A DNA stretch of 64,000 bases from the NCBI RefSeq assembly GCF_003337425.1, contig NZ_QPJU01000006.1, forward strand, positions 1 to 64,000, in the 5' to 3' direction. The notes beneath the pieces are model-generated. The model was not told the origin of the DNA. It saw only the letters and a list, made by a program, of their open reading frames with translations, and did not search any database. The position numbers and the translations under genes were made by a program. This document shows, piece by piece, positions 1 through 8,134 of this stretch (the first letter of the stretch is position 1; each line of letters begins with the position of its first letter). The DNA is from Extensimonas vulgaris. Lineage in GTDB: Bacteria; Pseudomonadota; Gammaproteobacteria; Burkholderiales; Burkholderiaceae_C.

Positions 1-1
1 C

Positions 2-85
2 ACGCTGCGGCAGATGCTGGCACAACGAATTGCCCGCATCCTGCCTCGCTGCCCATGCTGCGGGCGGGCGAGGAGTAATTTATGA
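2..85 (+). CDS. C-terminal tail of an unidentified protein, cut by the window edge
   Basis: An open frame enters from the left edge and stops at TGA 83-85, giving 27 residues. It is basic and ends with a CPCCGR motif, the kind of cysteine knuckle seen at the end of some transposases (IS91-like) and other zinc-ribbon proteins. Nothing else can be said without the upstream sequence. It deserves notice because it stops just before the premature end of the ABC permease on the other strand, so it may belong to whatever truncated that gene. The reading frame is seen; the mobile-element idea is inference. Confidence 0.25.
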   Translation, partial: TLRQMLAQRIARILPRCPCCGRARSNL

Positions 86-90
86 CACAG

Positions 91-750
91 TCAAACTAGA
101 TAGGACAGCGGATTGATCCGCGCAACGGCAGTCAGCCATGGGGGCATCAGGGTTACCGGGTAGATGGCATTGCTCGCAAAAAAGAGCGGCATGGTCAACA
201 ATTGACCAATCCCCATGAAGCGCTCACGGGTCTTGACCAAGCAAGCAATGATGAGCGAAAAGGTCGAGAAGACCGCCGAGCCCAGGACTACGAAACCCAA
301 TAAAGCAGCAACGGCAGAAAAGGAAAGCCGCAGGTCTATCCCCATCAGCAAGGTGAGTGCAAGTATGACCACGGCTTGGGACAAACTGCGAAAGCCGCTG
401 CCAAGCGCTTTTCCCAACACTAATGCCCAGCGAGGGGTGGGACTGACGAGGTATTTGGTGAGTACACCAGCATCCCGCTCCCAGATCGCCGAAAGGCCAT
501 AGAAAATCGCGATGAACATGACGCTCTGAGCAAGAACGCCAGGAGCGAGAAAATCCAAGTAAGGAATGCCGCCAGTTGGTATTGCATTGACCCTGCCCAT
601 GACCTGACCAAAGATGACGAGCCACAGGACAGGTTGAACGATGCGGGTGAAGAGCTCGACGGGGTCATGTCGTAGCTTGCGCAGCTCAGCTTCGGCTACA
701 GCCAGCACTTGTGCCAAGGAGTCACGCAGTCCGAGATTGGATTTATCCAT
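91..750 (-). CDS. ABC-2 type transporter permease, C-terminally truncated
   Basis: Membrane subunit of a two-gene ABC-2 exporter of the DrrB/NodJ type. The 219 residues contain a cytoplasmic N-terminus followed by several hydrophobic spans and the family motifs FLAPGVLAQSVMF near residue 70 and a pair of spans ending in ARINPLSYLV. Family members usually run on with DALR and a last membrane helix (about 250-265 aa in all); here the frame hits TGA straight after SYLV, so the final helix appears lost. The three frames upstream of position 90 contain nothing resembling the missing end. Its ATG (748-750) overlaps the ATPase stop, so the two are translationally coupled. Function of the shortened product is doubtful. 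Confidence 0.8.
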   Translation of the reverse strand: MDKSNLGLRDSLAQVLAVAEAELRKLRHDPVELFTRIVQPVLWLVIFGQVMGRVNAIPTGGIPYLDFLAPGVLAQSVMFIAIFYGLSAIWERDAGVLTKYLVSPTPRWALVLGKALGSGFRSLSQAVVILALTLLMGIDLRLSFSAVAALLGFVVLGSAVFSTFSLIIACLVKTRERFMGIGQLLTMPLFFASNAIYPVTLMPPWLTAVARINPLSYLV

Positions 751-1483
751 TGCGCTCTCCAGTGATGCTCAGAAAGACATCATCCAGCGTAGCCCCTTCT
801 CCGAGCCGTGCCTTCAGCGCCTGTGGAGAACCTGACTCGACGATCCGCCCCTGATGGACGAAGGCGACGGCGTGGCAAAGCGCCTCTGCTTCTTCCATGT
901 AATGCGTTGTCATGAAGATGGTCGTTTCCCATTGCTGCCACAAGGCGCGGACATGTTCCCAGACATTGTGCCGAGCCGTTGGGTCCAGGCCCACCGTCGG
1001 CTCGTCGAGAAACAACACCTGGGGACGATTGACGAGCGACTGAGCGATCTCAAGCCGCCGGGTCATTCCTCCCGAGTAATGCCGCACCAGCGTAGCCGCC
1101 GCTTCTTCCAACCCCATGAAATGCAGCGCCTCATCAATGCGGGCTCGGCGGATGGGGGCCGGCACACGATAGAGCTTGGCGAAGATCAGAAGATTTTCAT
1201 AGCCAGTCAGATCAGGATCGGCGGAAAGAGCCTGCGGGACATAGCCGATGTGCTGCCGCACCAAAGAGGCCTCACGCACGACGTCATAACCAGCAACCTT
1301 GGCTTGGCCACCGCTGGGCGGCAGCAGCGTCGTGAGCATGCGCATGAGGGTGGTCTTGCCTGCGCCGTTTGGGCCCAGTAACGCGAAAATGCTGCCATGG
1401 GGTACGAACAGATCGACATGATCAACGGCGGTGAGGGCGCCAAAACTGCGCGTGAGATCTTTGGTTTCCACCGCCGCGGGCAT
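743..1483 (-). CDS. ABC transporter ATP-binding protein, drug/NodI-DrrA type
   Basis: ATPase partner of the permease, 246 aa from the ATG at 1483. Walker A GPNGAGKT is at about residues 37-44, the signature YSGGM at 136-140 and Walker B VLFLDEP at 156-162, with the DrrA-like C-terminal extension ending in a LDDVFLSITG motif. An upstream ATG at 1552 is in frame, but it lacks a Shine-Dalgarno site and adds non-conserved residues; 1483 has AGGAGGT about 13 nt upstream, a somewhat long spacing. The family exports hydrophobic drugs, glycolipids or lipo-oligosaccharides; the substrate cannot be told here. The stop TAA at 743-745 overlaps the permease start. Confidence 0.88.
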   Translation of the reverse strand: MPAAVETKDLTRSFGALTAVDHVDLFVPHGSIFALLGPNGAGKTTLMRMLTTLLPPSGGQAKVAGYDVVREASLVRQHIGYVPQALSADPDLTGYENLLIFAKLYRVPAPIRRARIDEALHFMGLEEAAATLVRHYSGGMTRRLEIAQSLVNRPQVLFLDEPTVGLDPTARHNVWEHVRALWQQWETTIFMTTHYMEEAEALCHAVAFVHQGRIVESGSPQALKARLGEGATLDDVFLSITGERNG

Positions 1484-1701
1484 GGAAGTTACAGCACCTC
1501 CTACCGGGGAAATCAGTGGACTGTGATTGGAGGAGGCTCCGGATAAGGTCATTTTGGGATCATTCCCAGAGAAGGTTTATCGATTCTATCGGCGACCTTA
1601 AATTGTCCAAGACTCAAACCTGCGCTCCATGGCGCAAATTCCACATCACGCAATGCACGTGAGGCCTTTACATAGCCCAGGTGAAGGGTAGGTGTCTGAT
1701 C

Positions 1702-1764
1702 CGAATGGCACTTACTTTAGCCGAGCGCCAGCAGCGGGCGCTCGGCTAAAGTAAGTGCCATTCG
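1702..1764. repeat. Perfect palindrome, 28-bp arms with 7-nt loop
   Basis: Arms 1702-1729 and 1737-1764 are exact reverse complements; the loop is agcagcg. The outer part of each arm reads GAATGGCACTTACTTTAG. It lies downstream of the mocA-like gene and upstream of the ABC ATPase start. No T-run follows on either strand, so it is not a standard intrinsic terminator. It may be a pair of fused transposon ends or a REP/MITE-like unit. The rest of 1484-1801 shows no gene. Confidence 0.9.
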
Positions 1765-1801
1765 AAGCTGCCCCCCATTTCACAATTTCAGGCGCATCCC
1801 A

Positions 1802-2425
1802 CTACCGCCCCAAATCTGCCAAATCCTCAGGACGATCGACATCCTGCAGCACGCCCGCGTCATCCACCGGGCACAGCGTGATCGCGCCGCGCGCTGCAGC
1901 GAGCACGGCGCGCGCACCCTCGTCGCCTTGCAGGCGGCTCAGCGCCTCGAACCAATGGCGCCCGAAGCCCACCGGATGCCCGCGCTGTCCCTGCCAGCTC
2001 GGCGCGGCGATGGTGCGTGCGTCGCCGTGCAGCAGGGCGTCGCGCACGGCGGCGTAGCTCGGGGGGGCGATGCGCGGCATGTCGGCGAGCGCGACGAGCC
2101 AGCCGCGCGCCTGCGCCGTCGCGCGCACGCCGCAGGCTAGGCTGTGCCCCATGCCGTGCGCGGCCTCGGGGCATTCGATGATGGTGCAGCCTGCTTCGGC
2201 CAGCACATCCGCGAGCGCGGTCTGGCCGGGGCGCACCACGGCGACGCAGGTGCCGCCCACCGGCGCGAGCGCGGCGACCAGCGCGCGCGCCGCGGCCTGC
2301 GCGATCGGCTGGCCGTCGGGCAGGGGGTGCAGCAGCTTGTCGCCGCCAAAGCGCCGCCCCATGCCGGCCGCGAGCAGCACGCCGGCGATGGCGCCGCCTG
2401 CGGCCTGGGGCGCTGGCTCAGGCAT
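1802..2425 (-). CDS. MocA-like molybdenum cofactor nucleotidyltransferase
   Basis: NTP-transferase of the MobA/MocA family, 207 aa from ATG 2425. The N-terminal signature GVLLAAGMGRRFGGDKLL spans about residues 15-32, and the LADMP acidic motif (LVALADMPRI) follows in the middle; QRGHPVGF is the usual substrate-loop motif of MocA. MocA proteins add CMP to molybdopterin, giving the dinucleotide cofactor of xanthine-oxidase-family enzymes. Its position directly behind the Mo hydroxylase genes on the same strand (68 bp from the large-subunit stop) fits that job. A TTG at 2464 is in frame but unsupported by a ribosome site. No XdhC/CoxI-type chaperone gene is nearby. Confidence 0.82.
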   Translation of the reverse strand: MPEPAPQAAGGAIAGVLLAAGMGRRFGGDKLLHPLPDGQPIAQAAARALVAALAPVGGTCVAVVRPGQTALADVLAEAGCTIIECPEAAHGMGHSLACGVRATAQARGWLVALADMPRIAPPSYAAVRDALLHGDARTIAAPSWQGQRGHPVGFGRHWFEALSRLQGDEGARAVLAAARGAITLCPVDDAGVLQDVDRPEDLADLGR

Positions 2426-2493
2426 GGGGCGCGTTGGGCGGAGCGACACCGCCCGAGCCGCCAAGACACCGCATCCGCATCAACCGCGTCACA

Positions 2494-4710
2494 TCAAGCC
2501 GCCAGCTCGCCCGTGCGCAGCGGCAGGCGTGTAAGCCACTTGCCCGTGGCCGCGGCGATGGCGTTGGCCAGCGCGGGCGCGAGCGGGGGCACGGGCGGCT
2601 CGCCCATGCCCGTGGGTGCTTCGGCCGAGGGCACGATGTAGGTTTCGACCTTGGGCATTTCGTTGATGCGCAAAATCGGGTACTGGTCGAAGTTGCCCTG
2701 CTCCACGCGCCCTTCCTTGAGGGTGATTTCGCCGTACAGCGCCGCCGACAGCGCAAAGCCGATGCCGCCTTCGACCTGCGAACGCACGTTGTCGGGGTTG
2801 ATCGCCACGCCACAATCGACCGCGCAGACCACGCGGTCGACCTTCAGGCTGCCGTCCTTGGCCACCGTGACTTCGACCACCTGCGCCACGTAGGAGCGGA
2901 AGGACTCGTGCACGGCCACGCCACGCCCGCGGCGCGCGCCGTCCTGGCCCGGGGCAAGCGGCTGGCCCCAGCCGGCTTTGTCGGCGGCGAGCTTGAGCAC
3001 GCCCGCGTGGCGCGGATGCGCGGCGAGCAGCTCCAGGCGCAGCGCCACCGGGTCTTTGCCCGCGGCCTTGGCCACCTGGTCGAGGAAGACCTCGGTCGAA
3101 TACGCCGTGTGCGTGGAGCCCACCGAGCGCCACCACAACACCGGCACGGGAATGTCCTCGGGCGTGTGCAGCTCCACCTGCAGGTTCGGGATCGCGTAGG
3201 GCAGGCTGGAGGCGCCCTCGACCGAGGTCGCGTCGATGCCGTTCTTGACCATCGCGGGCTCCATGGCCGAGCCCTTCATGATGGACTGGCCCACGAGCCG
3301 GTGCCGCCAGGCGACCAGGCGCCCCTGCGCGTCTAGCGCCGCTTCGAGGCGGTGGTGGTTCAGCGGCCGGTAGTAGGCGGCGCGCATGTCGTCCTCACGC
3401 AGCCAGACCATTTTGACGGGCGCGCGCCCGCCCGTGGCCTTGACGATCTGCGCGGCCTCGAGCACGTAGTCGGCGCTCTTGCTCGCGCGCCGGCCAAAGC
3501 TGCCGCCCGCGTAGAGCATGTGGATGACGACCTTTTCGGGCGGGATGCCGAACAGCGCCGCGAGCGCGTACTGGTCGCCCGTGTGCATCTGCTCGCCGTT
3601 CCACACCTCGCACTGCTGGCCGTCGAACTGCACCACGCAGTTCATAGGCTCCATGGCCGCGTGCGCGAGGTAGGGGAAGTCGAATTCCGCTGTCAGCACC
3701 TTGGCGGCCTGGGCCAGCGCGGGCTCGACCTGGCCTTCGCTGCGCGCCACGGCGCCGGGCTTTTTCGCGAGCTCGCGGTAGCGCGCCAGAATCTCCTCGC
3801 TGCCCAGCTTGAAGGCCGCGCTTTCGTCCCAGGTGACCGAGAGCGCGTCGCGCCCTTTCTTGGCGCTCCAGGTGTCGCGCGCGAGCACCGCCACGCCCTG
3901 CGGAATCTGCACCACATCGACCACGCCCTTCACGGCCTTGGCGCGGCTCGCGTCAAACGACTTCACGGTGGCGCCAAAGCGCGGCGGGTGCGCGACCACG
4001 GCCACGAGCATGCCGGGCAGGTGCACGTCCTGCGTGAAGCGCGCCTTGCCGTTGACCTTTTCGGCCGTGTCCTTGCGCGGCGCGACCTTGCCGATGAGCG
4101 TGAAATCTTTGGGGTCTTTGAGGCGCACATTGGCTGGCACGGCTTCGGCCGCTGCCGCTTGCGCGAGCTGGCCAAAGCGCGCCTTGCGGCCGCTCGCGGG
4201 GTGGCTCACCACGCCCTGGCGCACTTGAATCTGCTCGGCCGGCACCTGCCACTGGCGCGCGGCGGCGGCCACGAGCATGGCGCGCGCCGTGGCGCCGGCC
4301 TTGCGCATCTGCTCCCACGAGTTGGCCATGGCCGTGCTGCCGCCCGTGCCCTGCGCCGGGCCCCACAGCAGGTTGTTGTAGCGCTTGGCGTCGGCGGGCG
4401 CGCCTTCCACGCGCACCGTAGCCCAGTCGGCGTCGAGCTCGTCGGCGAGGATGGTCGCGAGCCCCGTGTAGGTGCCCTGCCCCATTTCGAGGTGTTTGGA
4501 GATCACGGTGACCGTGTCGTCGCTGCCTATGCGCACGAAGGCATTAGGCTCAAAAGTGGCTCCAGCGCTTGCTGCACCTGCGCTGGCAGCTATTGCCTTG
4601 GGAGCGCCTGCGGCGAGCGCGGCCGGCAGGCTGAAGCCCAGCGTGAGGCCCGCGGCGGCGCCCTGCACGAAGCGGCGGCGGCTCAGGTTGTGGATGGTGG
4701 TGTCGGGCAT
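2494..4710 (-). CDS. Molybdenum hydroxylase large subunit, isoquinoline 1-oxidoreductase beta type
   Basis: Mo-binding subunit of a periplasmic aldehyde/N-heterocycle dehydrogenase, 738 aa. A twin-arginine signal (SRRRFVQG at about residues 10-17, then a hydrophobic run) marks Tat export of the folded complex. The Mo-cofactor region carries [10 protein letters not shown], and the conserved active-site glutamate is in GMGEPPVPP (E704). The start at 4710 is fixed by GGAGG five bases upstream; an ATG at 4728 overlaps the small-subunit stop. Residues about 39-54, just after the signal, are encoded by a dispersed repeat. Partner of the gene at 4728-5186. The substrate (aldehydes, isoquinoline or nicotinate-like rings) cannot be decided from sequence. 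Confidence 0.88.
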   Translation of the reverse strand: MPDTTIHNLSRRRFVQGAAAGLTLGFSLPAALAAGAPKAIAASAGAASAGATFEPNAFVRIGSDDTVTVISKHLEMGQGTYTGLATILADELDADWATVRVEGAPADAKRYNNLLWGPAQGTGGSTAMANSWEQMRKAGATARAMLVAAAARQWQVPAEQIQVRQGVVSHPASGRKARFGQLAQAAAAEAVPANVRLKDPKDFTLIGKVAPRKDTAEKVNGKARFTQDVHLPGMLVAVVAHPPRFGATVKSFDASRAKAVKGVVDVVQIPQGVAVLARDTWSAKKGRDALSVTWDESAAFKLGSEEILARYRELAKKPGAVARSEGQVEPALAQAAKVLTAEFDFPYLAHAAMEPMNCVVQFDGQQCEVWNGEQMHTGDQYALAALFGIPPEKVVIHMLYAGGSFGRRASKSADYVLEAAQIVKATGGRAPVKMVWLREDDMRAAYYRPLNHHRLEAALDAQGRLVAWRHRLVGQSIMKGSAMEPAMVKNGIDATSVEGASSLPYAIPNLQVELHTPEDIPVPVLWWRSVGSTHTAYSTEVFLDQVAKAAGKDPVALRLELLAAHPRHAGVLKLAADKAGWGQPLAPGQDGARRGRGVAVHESFRSYVAQVVEVTVAKDGSLKVDRVVCAVDCGVAINPDNVRSQVEGGIGFALSAALYGEITLKEGRVEQGNFDQYPILRINEMPKVETYIVPSAEAPTGMGEPPVPPLAPALANAIAAATGKWLTRLPLRTGELAA
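4549..4594 (-). repeat. Short dispersed repeat (AGCGCTTG family), inside the Mo hydroxylase gene
   Basis: Read on the minus strand it begins AATAGCTGCCAGCGC and continues to GAGCCACTTTTGAG. It aligns without gaps to the intergenic copy at 24508-24553 over 46 bases. It encodes the low-complexity [15 protein letters not shown] linker behind the Tat signal. Confidence 0.6.
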
Positions 4711-4727
4711 GGTGTCCTCCTGCTGCA

Positions 4728-5186
4728 TTACGCGAGGCTTTTCGCGGCTTCGTGGATCGCGGCGCGGATGCGCTGGTAGGTCGCGCAGCGGCACAGGTTG
4801 CCGGCCATGGCGCTGTCGATGTCGGCGTCGGTGGGCTTGCGGTTGGTGGCCAGTAGCGCCACGGCGCTCATCACCTGGCCCGACTGGCAGTAGCCGCACT
4901 GCACCACGTCGAGCTTGCGCCAGGCCGCCTGCACGGCGCGGCCGATGCGATCTTGTTCCATGGCCTCGATGGTGCTGACCTTGTGCCCCGCGGCGGCGGA
5001 CACGGGCGTCATGCAGGCGCGCGAGGGCACGCCGTCGATGTGCACCGTGCAGGCGCCGCACAGCGCCTGGCCGCAGCCGTATTTGGTGCCGGTGAGCTGC
5101 AAGGTGTCACGCAACACCCACAGCAGCGGGGTATCGGGCGCGACATCGACCTGTTGCCGCTGGCCGTTGACGGTGAGTTGAATCAT
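4728..5186 (-). CDS. 2Fe-2S subunit of the molybdenum hydroxylase, isoquinoline 1-oxidoreductase alpha type
   Basis: Small electron-transfer subunit, 152 aa, with both family clusters. The plant-ferredoxin-type cluster uses C38, C43, C46 ([10 protein letters not shown]) and C58; the second uses C97, C100 (CGYCQ), C132 and C134 (LCRC). Length and motif order match CoxS/IorA proteins. The start ATG at 5186 immediately precedes the conserved MIQLTVNG. It leads a probable operon with the large subunit and the MocA-like gene. There is no FAD-subunit gene, as is usual for the two-subunit, cytochrome-linked periplasmic type. The 226 bp upstream (5187-5412) hold no gene and should contain the promoter. 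Confidence 0.9.
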   Translation of the reverse strand: MIQLTVNGQRQQVDVAPDTPLLWVLRDTLQLTGTKYGCGQALCGACTVHIDGVPSRACMTPVSAAAGHKVSTIEAMEQDRIGRAVQAAWRKLDVVQCGYCQSGQVMSAVALLATNRKPTDADIDSAMAGNLCRCATYQRIRAAIHEAAKSLA

Positions 5187-5412
5187 GGTGAGGGACTCCG
5201 AGAGGGGGTAATCAAAGCAAAGACCAAAGCACAGCGCGGCACAGCCCGCGCAGCCGCACCGCATGGCGAGCCGCCTGCAAGGCTTGCGTGCCGGGCGAGT
5301 GCAGAACCATAGCGCAAGACGCGCGAATTTTCAGCGCGGGGGCGGGATGCCCCTGTATCACGCGCACCGACATCGCCATGGGCGTTGGCGCAGCAGCGGC
5401 CTTGGCAAGCGG

Positions 5413-6327
5413 CTATGCAGTGCGGGCCTCGGACAAAAGCCAGTCCCGAAATGCCAGCAGCCGCGCCTGGGAGCGGCTTTGCGCCCGATACACGATGTAG
5501 TAGGCCAGTGGCGATGCAAATTCGACTTCTGGAAATAGGCGCACCAGCCGGCCAGCTGCAACGTCGTCCCGCGCCATCACACTGCGTGCCAGCGCGATGC
5601 CTTGCCCGTCGATGGCGGCCTGCAGCACTGCGGCGGAGTTGTTGATCTTCATGCCGCGTGCGGTGTTGACGCCATTCATGCCCGCGCGGCGAAGCCAGTC
5701 GTCCCACGAGGGGAAGCCGGTGTGGTTGTCCATCGAAAGGTCATGGATCAAGGTCTCCCGCGTCAGGTCACAGGGTTGCTGGAAGCACCCGCGCTCTTGG
5801 AGCAACTGCGGTGAGCAGACCGGGTAGATCTCCTCGTCCATCAGCATTTCGGCCACGAGGCCTGGCCAGACGCCCGACCCGTAGCGCACCCCAATGTCGA
5901 TCTGCTGCGCCACGAAGTCGACGGGCTTCAGACTCGTATCCAGCCGGACGTCCGTGTCTGGGCACGCCGACTGGAACCGCTCGATGCGCGGCAGCAGCCA
6001 CTTCGCGGCGAACGCCGGGCTCACCGTCACGGTCAGGACGCTTTGGGCGCTGGCTTCCTTGAGCCGCTGCAGGCCCAGAGACAGACTGGCCAAACCGGCG
6101 CGGATGTCTGGCAGCGCGCGCTCGGCGGCCTCGGTCGCCACCAAGCGCGTGCGACCGCTCCCACCCCGCACGAAAAGCGCTGTTCCCAGCCAGTCCTCCA
6201 AGGTGCGAACGAGCTGCCCCACCGCGGCCGGCGTGACGTGCAGCTCCTCGGCTGCCGCCGAGAAGCTGCGGTGCCGAGCGCTCGCTTCAAAGGCGCGCAG
6301 GGCGTTGAGATGAACGGGCGACTTCAT
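5413..6327 (-). CDS. LysR-family transcriptional regulator, GcvA-like
   Basis: 304 aa with an N-terminal winged helix-turn-helix (about residues 5-65, containing AFEASARHRSFSAAAEELHV) and a C-terminal LysR substrate domain. The motif NALRAFEA near the start and a second half with IDIGVRYGSG are typical of the GcvA/AmpR branch. ATG 6327 was chosen; the in-frame codon at 6333 is TTG. It is transcribed away from the SDR gene across a 163-bp gap, the classical arrangement for control of the divergent neighbour, here the SDR-cupin-oxidase group. Control of the downstream Mo hydroxylase genes is also possible. The effector is unknown. Confidence 0.88.
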   Translation of the reverse strand: MKSPVHLNALRAFEASARHRSFSAAAEELHVTPAAVGQLVRTLEDWLGTALFVRGGSGRTRLVATEAAERALPDIRAGLASLSLGLQRLKEASAQSVLTVTVSPAFAAKWLLPRIERFQSACPDTDVRLDTSLKPVDFVAQQIDIGVRYGSGVWPGLVAEMLMDEEIYPVCSPQLLQERGCFQQPCDLTRETLIHDLSMDNHTGFPSWDDWLRRAGMNGVNTARGMKINNSAAVLQAAIDGQGIALARSVMARDDVAAGRLVRLFPEVEFASPLAYYIVYRAQSRSQARLLAFRDWLLSEARTA

Positions 6328-6350
6328 TGACAAAGAATTTCTTTAGCGAA

Positions 6351-6377
6351 TCGCAACTTTATCTCGTTTGTCGCAAC
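6351..6377. promoter_or_regulatory. Direct repeats TCGCAAC in the LysR-SDR divergent region
   Basis: TCGCAAC occurs at 6351-6357 and again at 6371-6377, a start-to-start spacing of 20 bp (about two helical turns). A short palindrome, AAAGAA-T-TTCTTT, lies at 6332-6344 against the LysR start codon. These are candidate operator elements between two divergent genes. No convincing -35/-10 pair was assigned. Confidence 0.3.
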
Positions 6378-6490
6378 AGCGCCGGAAGGGAAGAATTGCG
6401 TCCACGCCAGAAGCAAGCAGCCCCGCACCTGCGCAGGCCAGCGCGCTTCGCGGCGATCGTTGATTGATACTTTTTCTTAAAGGTTTTCCC

Positions 6491-7264
6491 ATGAAGCGTG
6501 AATTTGAAGGCAAGAAGCTGCTCGTCGTCGGTGGAACCAGTGGTATGGGTCTGCAAACCGCGCGCCTCATCCTCGCCGGTGGCGGCAGCGTCGTTTTGGT
6601 CGGCCATCGCGCCGACAAGGCCGAGGCAGCCCGCAAGGCGCTTGCGGCGCTCGGCGACGTGGTGGTCATCACCGCCGACCTGCGCACGGACGAGGGCGTG
6701 GCTGCGCTGCTCGAGGCCATCGACGCCCAGCATGCGGACATCGACCTGCTGGTCAACGCCGCCGGCGTTTTCATCCCCAAGCCCTTTCTTGAGCACCAGG
6801 ATGCGGACTACGACCAATACATGACGCTGAACAAAGCGATTTTCTTCGTGACGCAGAAGGTCGCGGCCAATCTGGTTGCCAAGGGCCGTCCGGGCGCCAT
6901 CGTGAACATCGGCTCGATGTGGGCCAAGCAGGCCATCGCTGCGACACCGTCGTCGGCGTATTCGATGGCCAAAGCAGGTCTGCACGCGCTGACGCAACAC
7001 CTGGCCATGGAGTTGGCGCCCAAGGGCATCCGCGTCAACGCGGTGTCGCCAGCGGTGGTTGAGACGCCGATCTACGAGGGTTTCATCCCGAAGGCCGAGG
7101 TGCACAGCGCACTGCAAGGCTTCAACAGCTTCCATCCGCTGGGTCGTGTGGGCACGCCCGAGGACGTGGCCGAAGTCATCGCCTTCCTGCTGTCGGAGAA
7201 AGCTGGCTGGGTGACCGGGGCAATCTGGGACGTGGACGGCGGCGTGATGGCGGGTCGCAACTGA
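6491..7264 (+). CDS. Short-chain dehydrogenase/reductase
   Basis: Classical SDR, 257 aa from ATG 6491. The dinucleotide-binding motif is GGTSGMG at residues 14-20 (first residue G instead of the usual T), the NAAG motif is at 89-92, and the catalytic triad is visible as S142, Y157 and K161 (YSMAK). The C-terminal [13 protein letters not shown] matches the family end. HR (39-40) at the end of the second beta strand favours NADP over NAD. It heads a same-strand group with a cupin and an FAD amine oxidase and is divergent from a LysR gene. Substrate unknown. Confidence 0.9.
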   Translation: MKREFEGKKLLVVGGTSGMGLQTARLILAGGGSVVLVGHRADKAEAARKALAALGDVVVITADLRTDEGVAALLEAIDAQHADIDLLVNAAGVFIPKPFLEHQDADYDQYMTLNKAIFFVTQKVAANLVAKGRPGAIVNIGSMWAKQAIAATPSSAYSMAKAGLHALTQHLAMELAPKGIRVNAVSPAVVETPIYEGFIPKAEVHSALQGFNSFHPLGRVGTPEDVAEVIAFLLSEKAGWVTGAIWDVDGGVMAGRN

Positions 7265-7278
7265 CCAGCCCTTGCGCC

Positions 7279-7308
7279 GGTGCTGCGCTCGTGGAAGTGC
7301 GCAGCACC
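7279..7308 (+). terminator. 10-bp perfect stem-loop after the SDR gene
   Basis: Arms GGTGCTGCGC (7279-7288) and GCGCAGCACC (7299-7308) enclose a 10-nt loop, 15 bp after the SDR stop. There is no U-tract, so it may act as a Rho-dependent or processing hairpin rather than a full terminator; the next gene starts at 7373. Confidence 0.4.
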
Positions 7309-7335
7309 GCCCGCAGCACCGCCCGCAGCGCCGCC
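7300..7335. repeat. 12-bp tandem repeat, three copies
   Basis: CGCAGCACCGCC is repeated at 7300-7311 and 7312-7323, with a third copy at 7324-7335 differing at one base. It overlaps the right arm of the stem-loop and lies in the leader of the cupin gene. Confidence 0.8.
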
Positions 7336-7372
7336 GCATGGACAATCCGGGTTCACTCCGCCTGAGCAGAAT

Positions 7373-8134
7373 ATGTACGTCAACGCCGATTTTTCCCTTC
7401 CGGCCATCGTCACGCCCGCCACCTACCAGTGGCATCCTTCCCCCCAGGCCGGGGTCGAGCGCGTGATGCTCGACCGTGTGGGCGCAGAAGTGGCGCGTGC
7501 CACGAGCATCGTGCGATACGCGCCGCAGTCGAGCTTTCCTCGCCACCAGCACCCTGGGGGCGAGGAGATTCTGGTTCTGTCCGGCACGTTCTCGGACGAG
7601 ACGCAGGACTACCCCGCAGGGTGGTACCTGCGCAATCCGCCAGGTTCAGCGCATCGGCCTTCGAGCGCCGAAGGCGCGGTCATTTTCGTGAAGCTCTGCC
7701 AGATGCAGCCGTCCGAGACGACAGCGCTGCGCGTCGATACCAACGATCCGGCCCGCTGGTCGCAGGAACAGGGCGGCGCGATCTGCAGCTTATACAGCGA
7801 CAAGTTCGAGTCCGTCTGGCTCCAGCGGCTCCAGCCCCGTCAACCGATGCCTGCCGCGAGGACGGCGAGCATGGAGCTGCTCGTGCTGCAGGGGGCGCTG
7901 CTCAACGCGGGCCAGCGCTACGACAGTGGCTCCTGGCTTCGGTTTCCGGCGGGGCTTTGCCCGACGCTGCAAGCCGGTGACGAGGGCGCCACGGTGTACG
8001 TGAAGACCGTCCCAGCAGCCTGTCGGACTTTGGGCGTCGATAGCGAGAATGGGCCCCAGCGAGGCCCGTTTTTGCCGGATTCGCCGCCGATTCCAAAGTC
8101 CGACATGCTGCCAGCGCAGGGGTTAGCGACATGA
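7373..8134 (+). CDS. ChrR-like cupin protein with a repeat-derived C-terminus
   Basis: 253 aa from ATG 7373. The N-terminal cupin carries the metal-binding pattern HQHPGGEEILVLSG (H58, H60, E64), and a second degenerate cupin follows near residues 150-215. This double-cupin layout resembles anti-ECF-sigma ChrR-type proteins, but no sigma-factor gene is adjacent. Residues from about 216 to 246 are translated from a dispersed palindromic element (8017-8109), so the native end has been replaced. The stop overlaps the next start as ATGA (8131-8134), which means the insertion preserved or created translational coupling. Function is not assigned beyond the cupin fold. Confidence 0.75.
   Translation: MYVNADFSLPAIVTPATYQWHPSPQAGVERVMLDRVGAEVARATSIVRYAPQSSFPRHQHPGGEEILVLSGTFSDETQDYPAGWYLRNPPGSAHRPSSAEGAVIFVKLCQMQPSETTALRVDTNDPARWSQEQGGAICSLYSDKFESVWLQRLQPRQPMPAARTASMELLVLQGALLNAGQRYDSGSWLRFPAGLCPTLQAGDEGATVYVKTVPAACRTLGVDSENGPQRGPFLPDSPPIPKSDMLPAQGLAT
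8017..8109. repeat. MITE-like palindromic element, 93-bp deleted copy A, inside the cupin gene
   Basis: Begins AGCCTGTCGGACTTTGG and ends CCAAAGTCCGACATGCT (one mismatch in the inverted terminus). It matches the reverse complement of the 158-bp copy at 63045-63202 from both ends, but lacks its central part. Flanks are CCCAGC and GCCAGC, a one-mismatch 6-bp duplication. The reading frame of the cupin passes through it and ends beyond it. Confidence 0.85.

Noticed and set aside
7373-8134. Anti-sigma factor ChrR as a firm call for the cupin gene
   Set aside because: No sigma-factor gene is adjacent and the zinc-binding anti-sigma N-terminus is not evident; only the cupin resemblance is supported.
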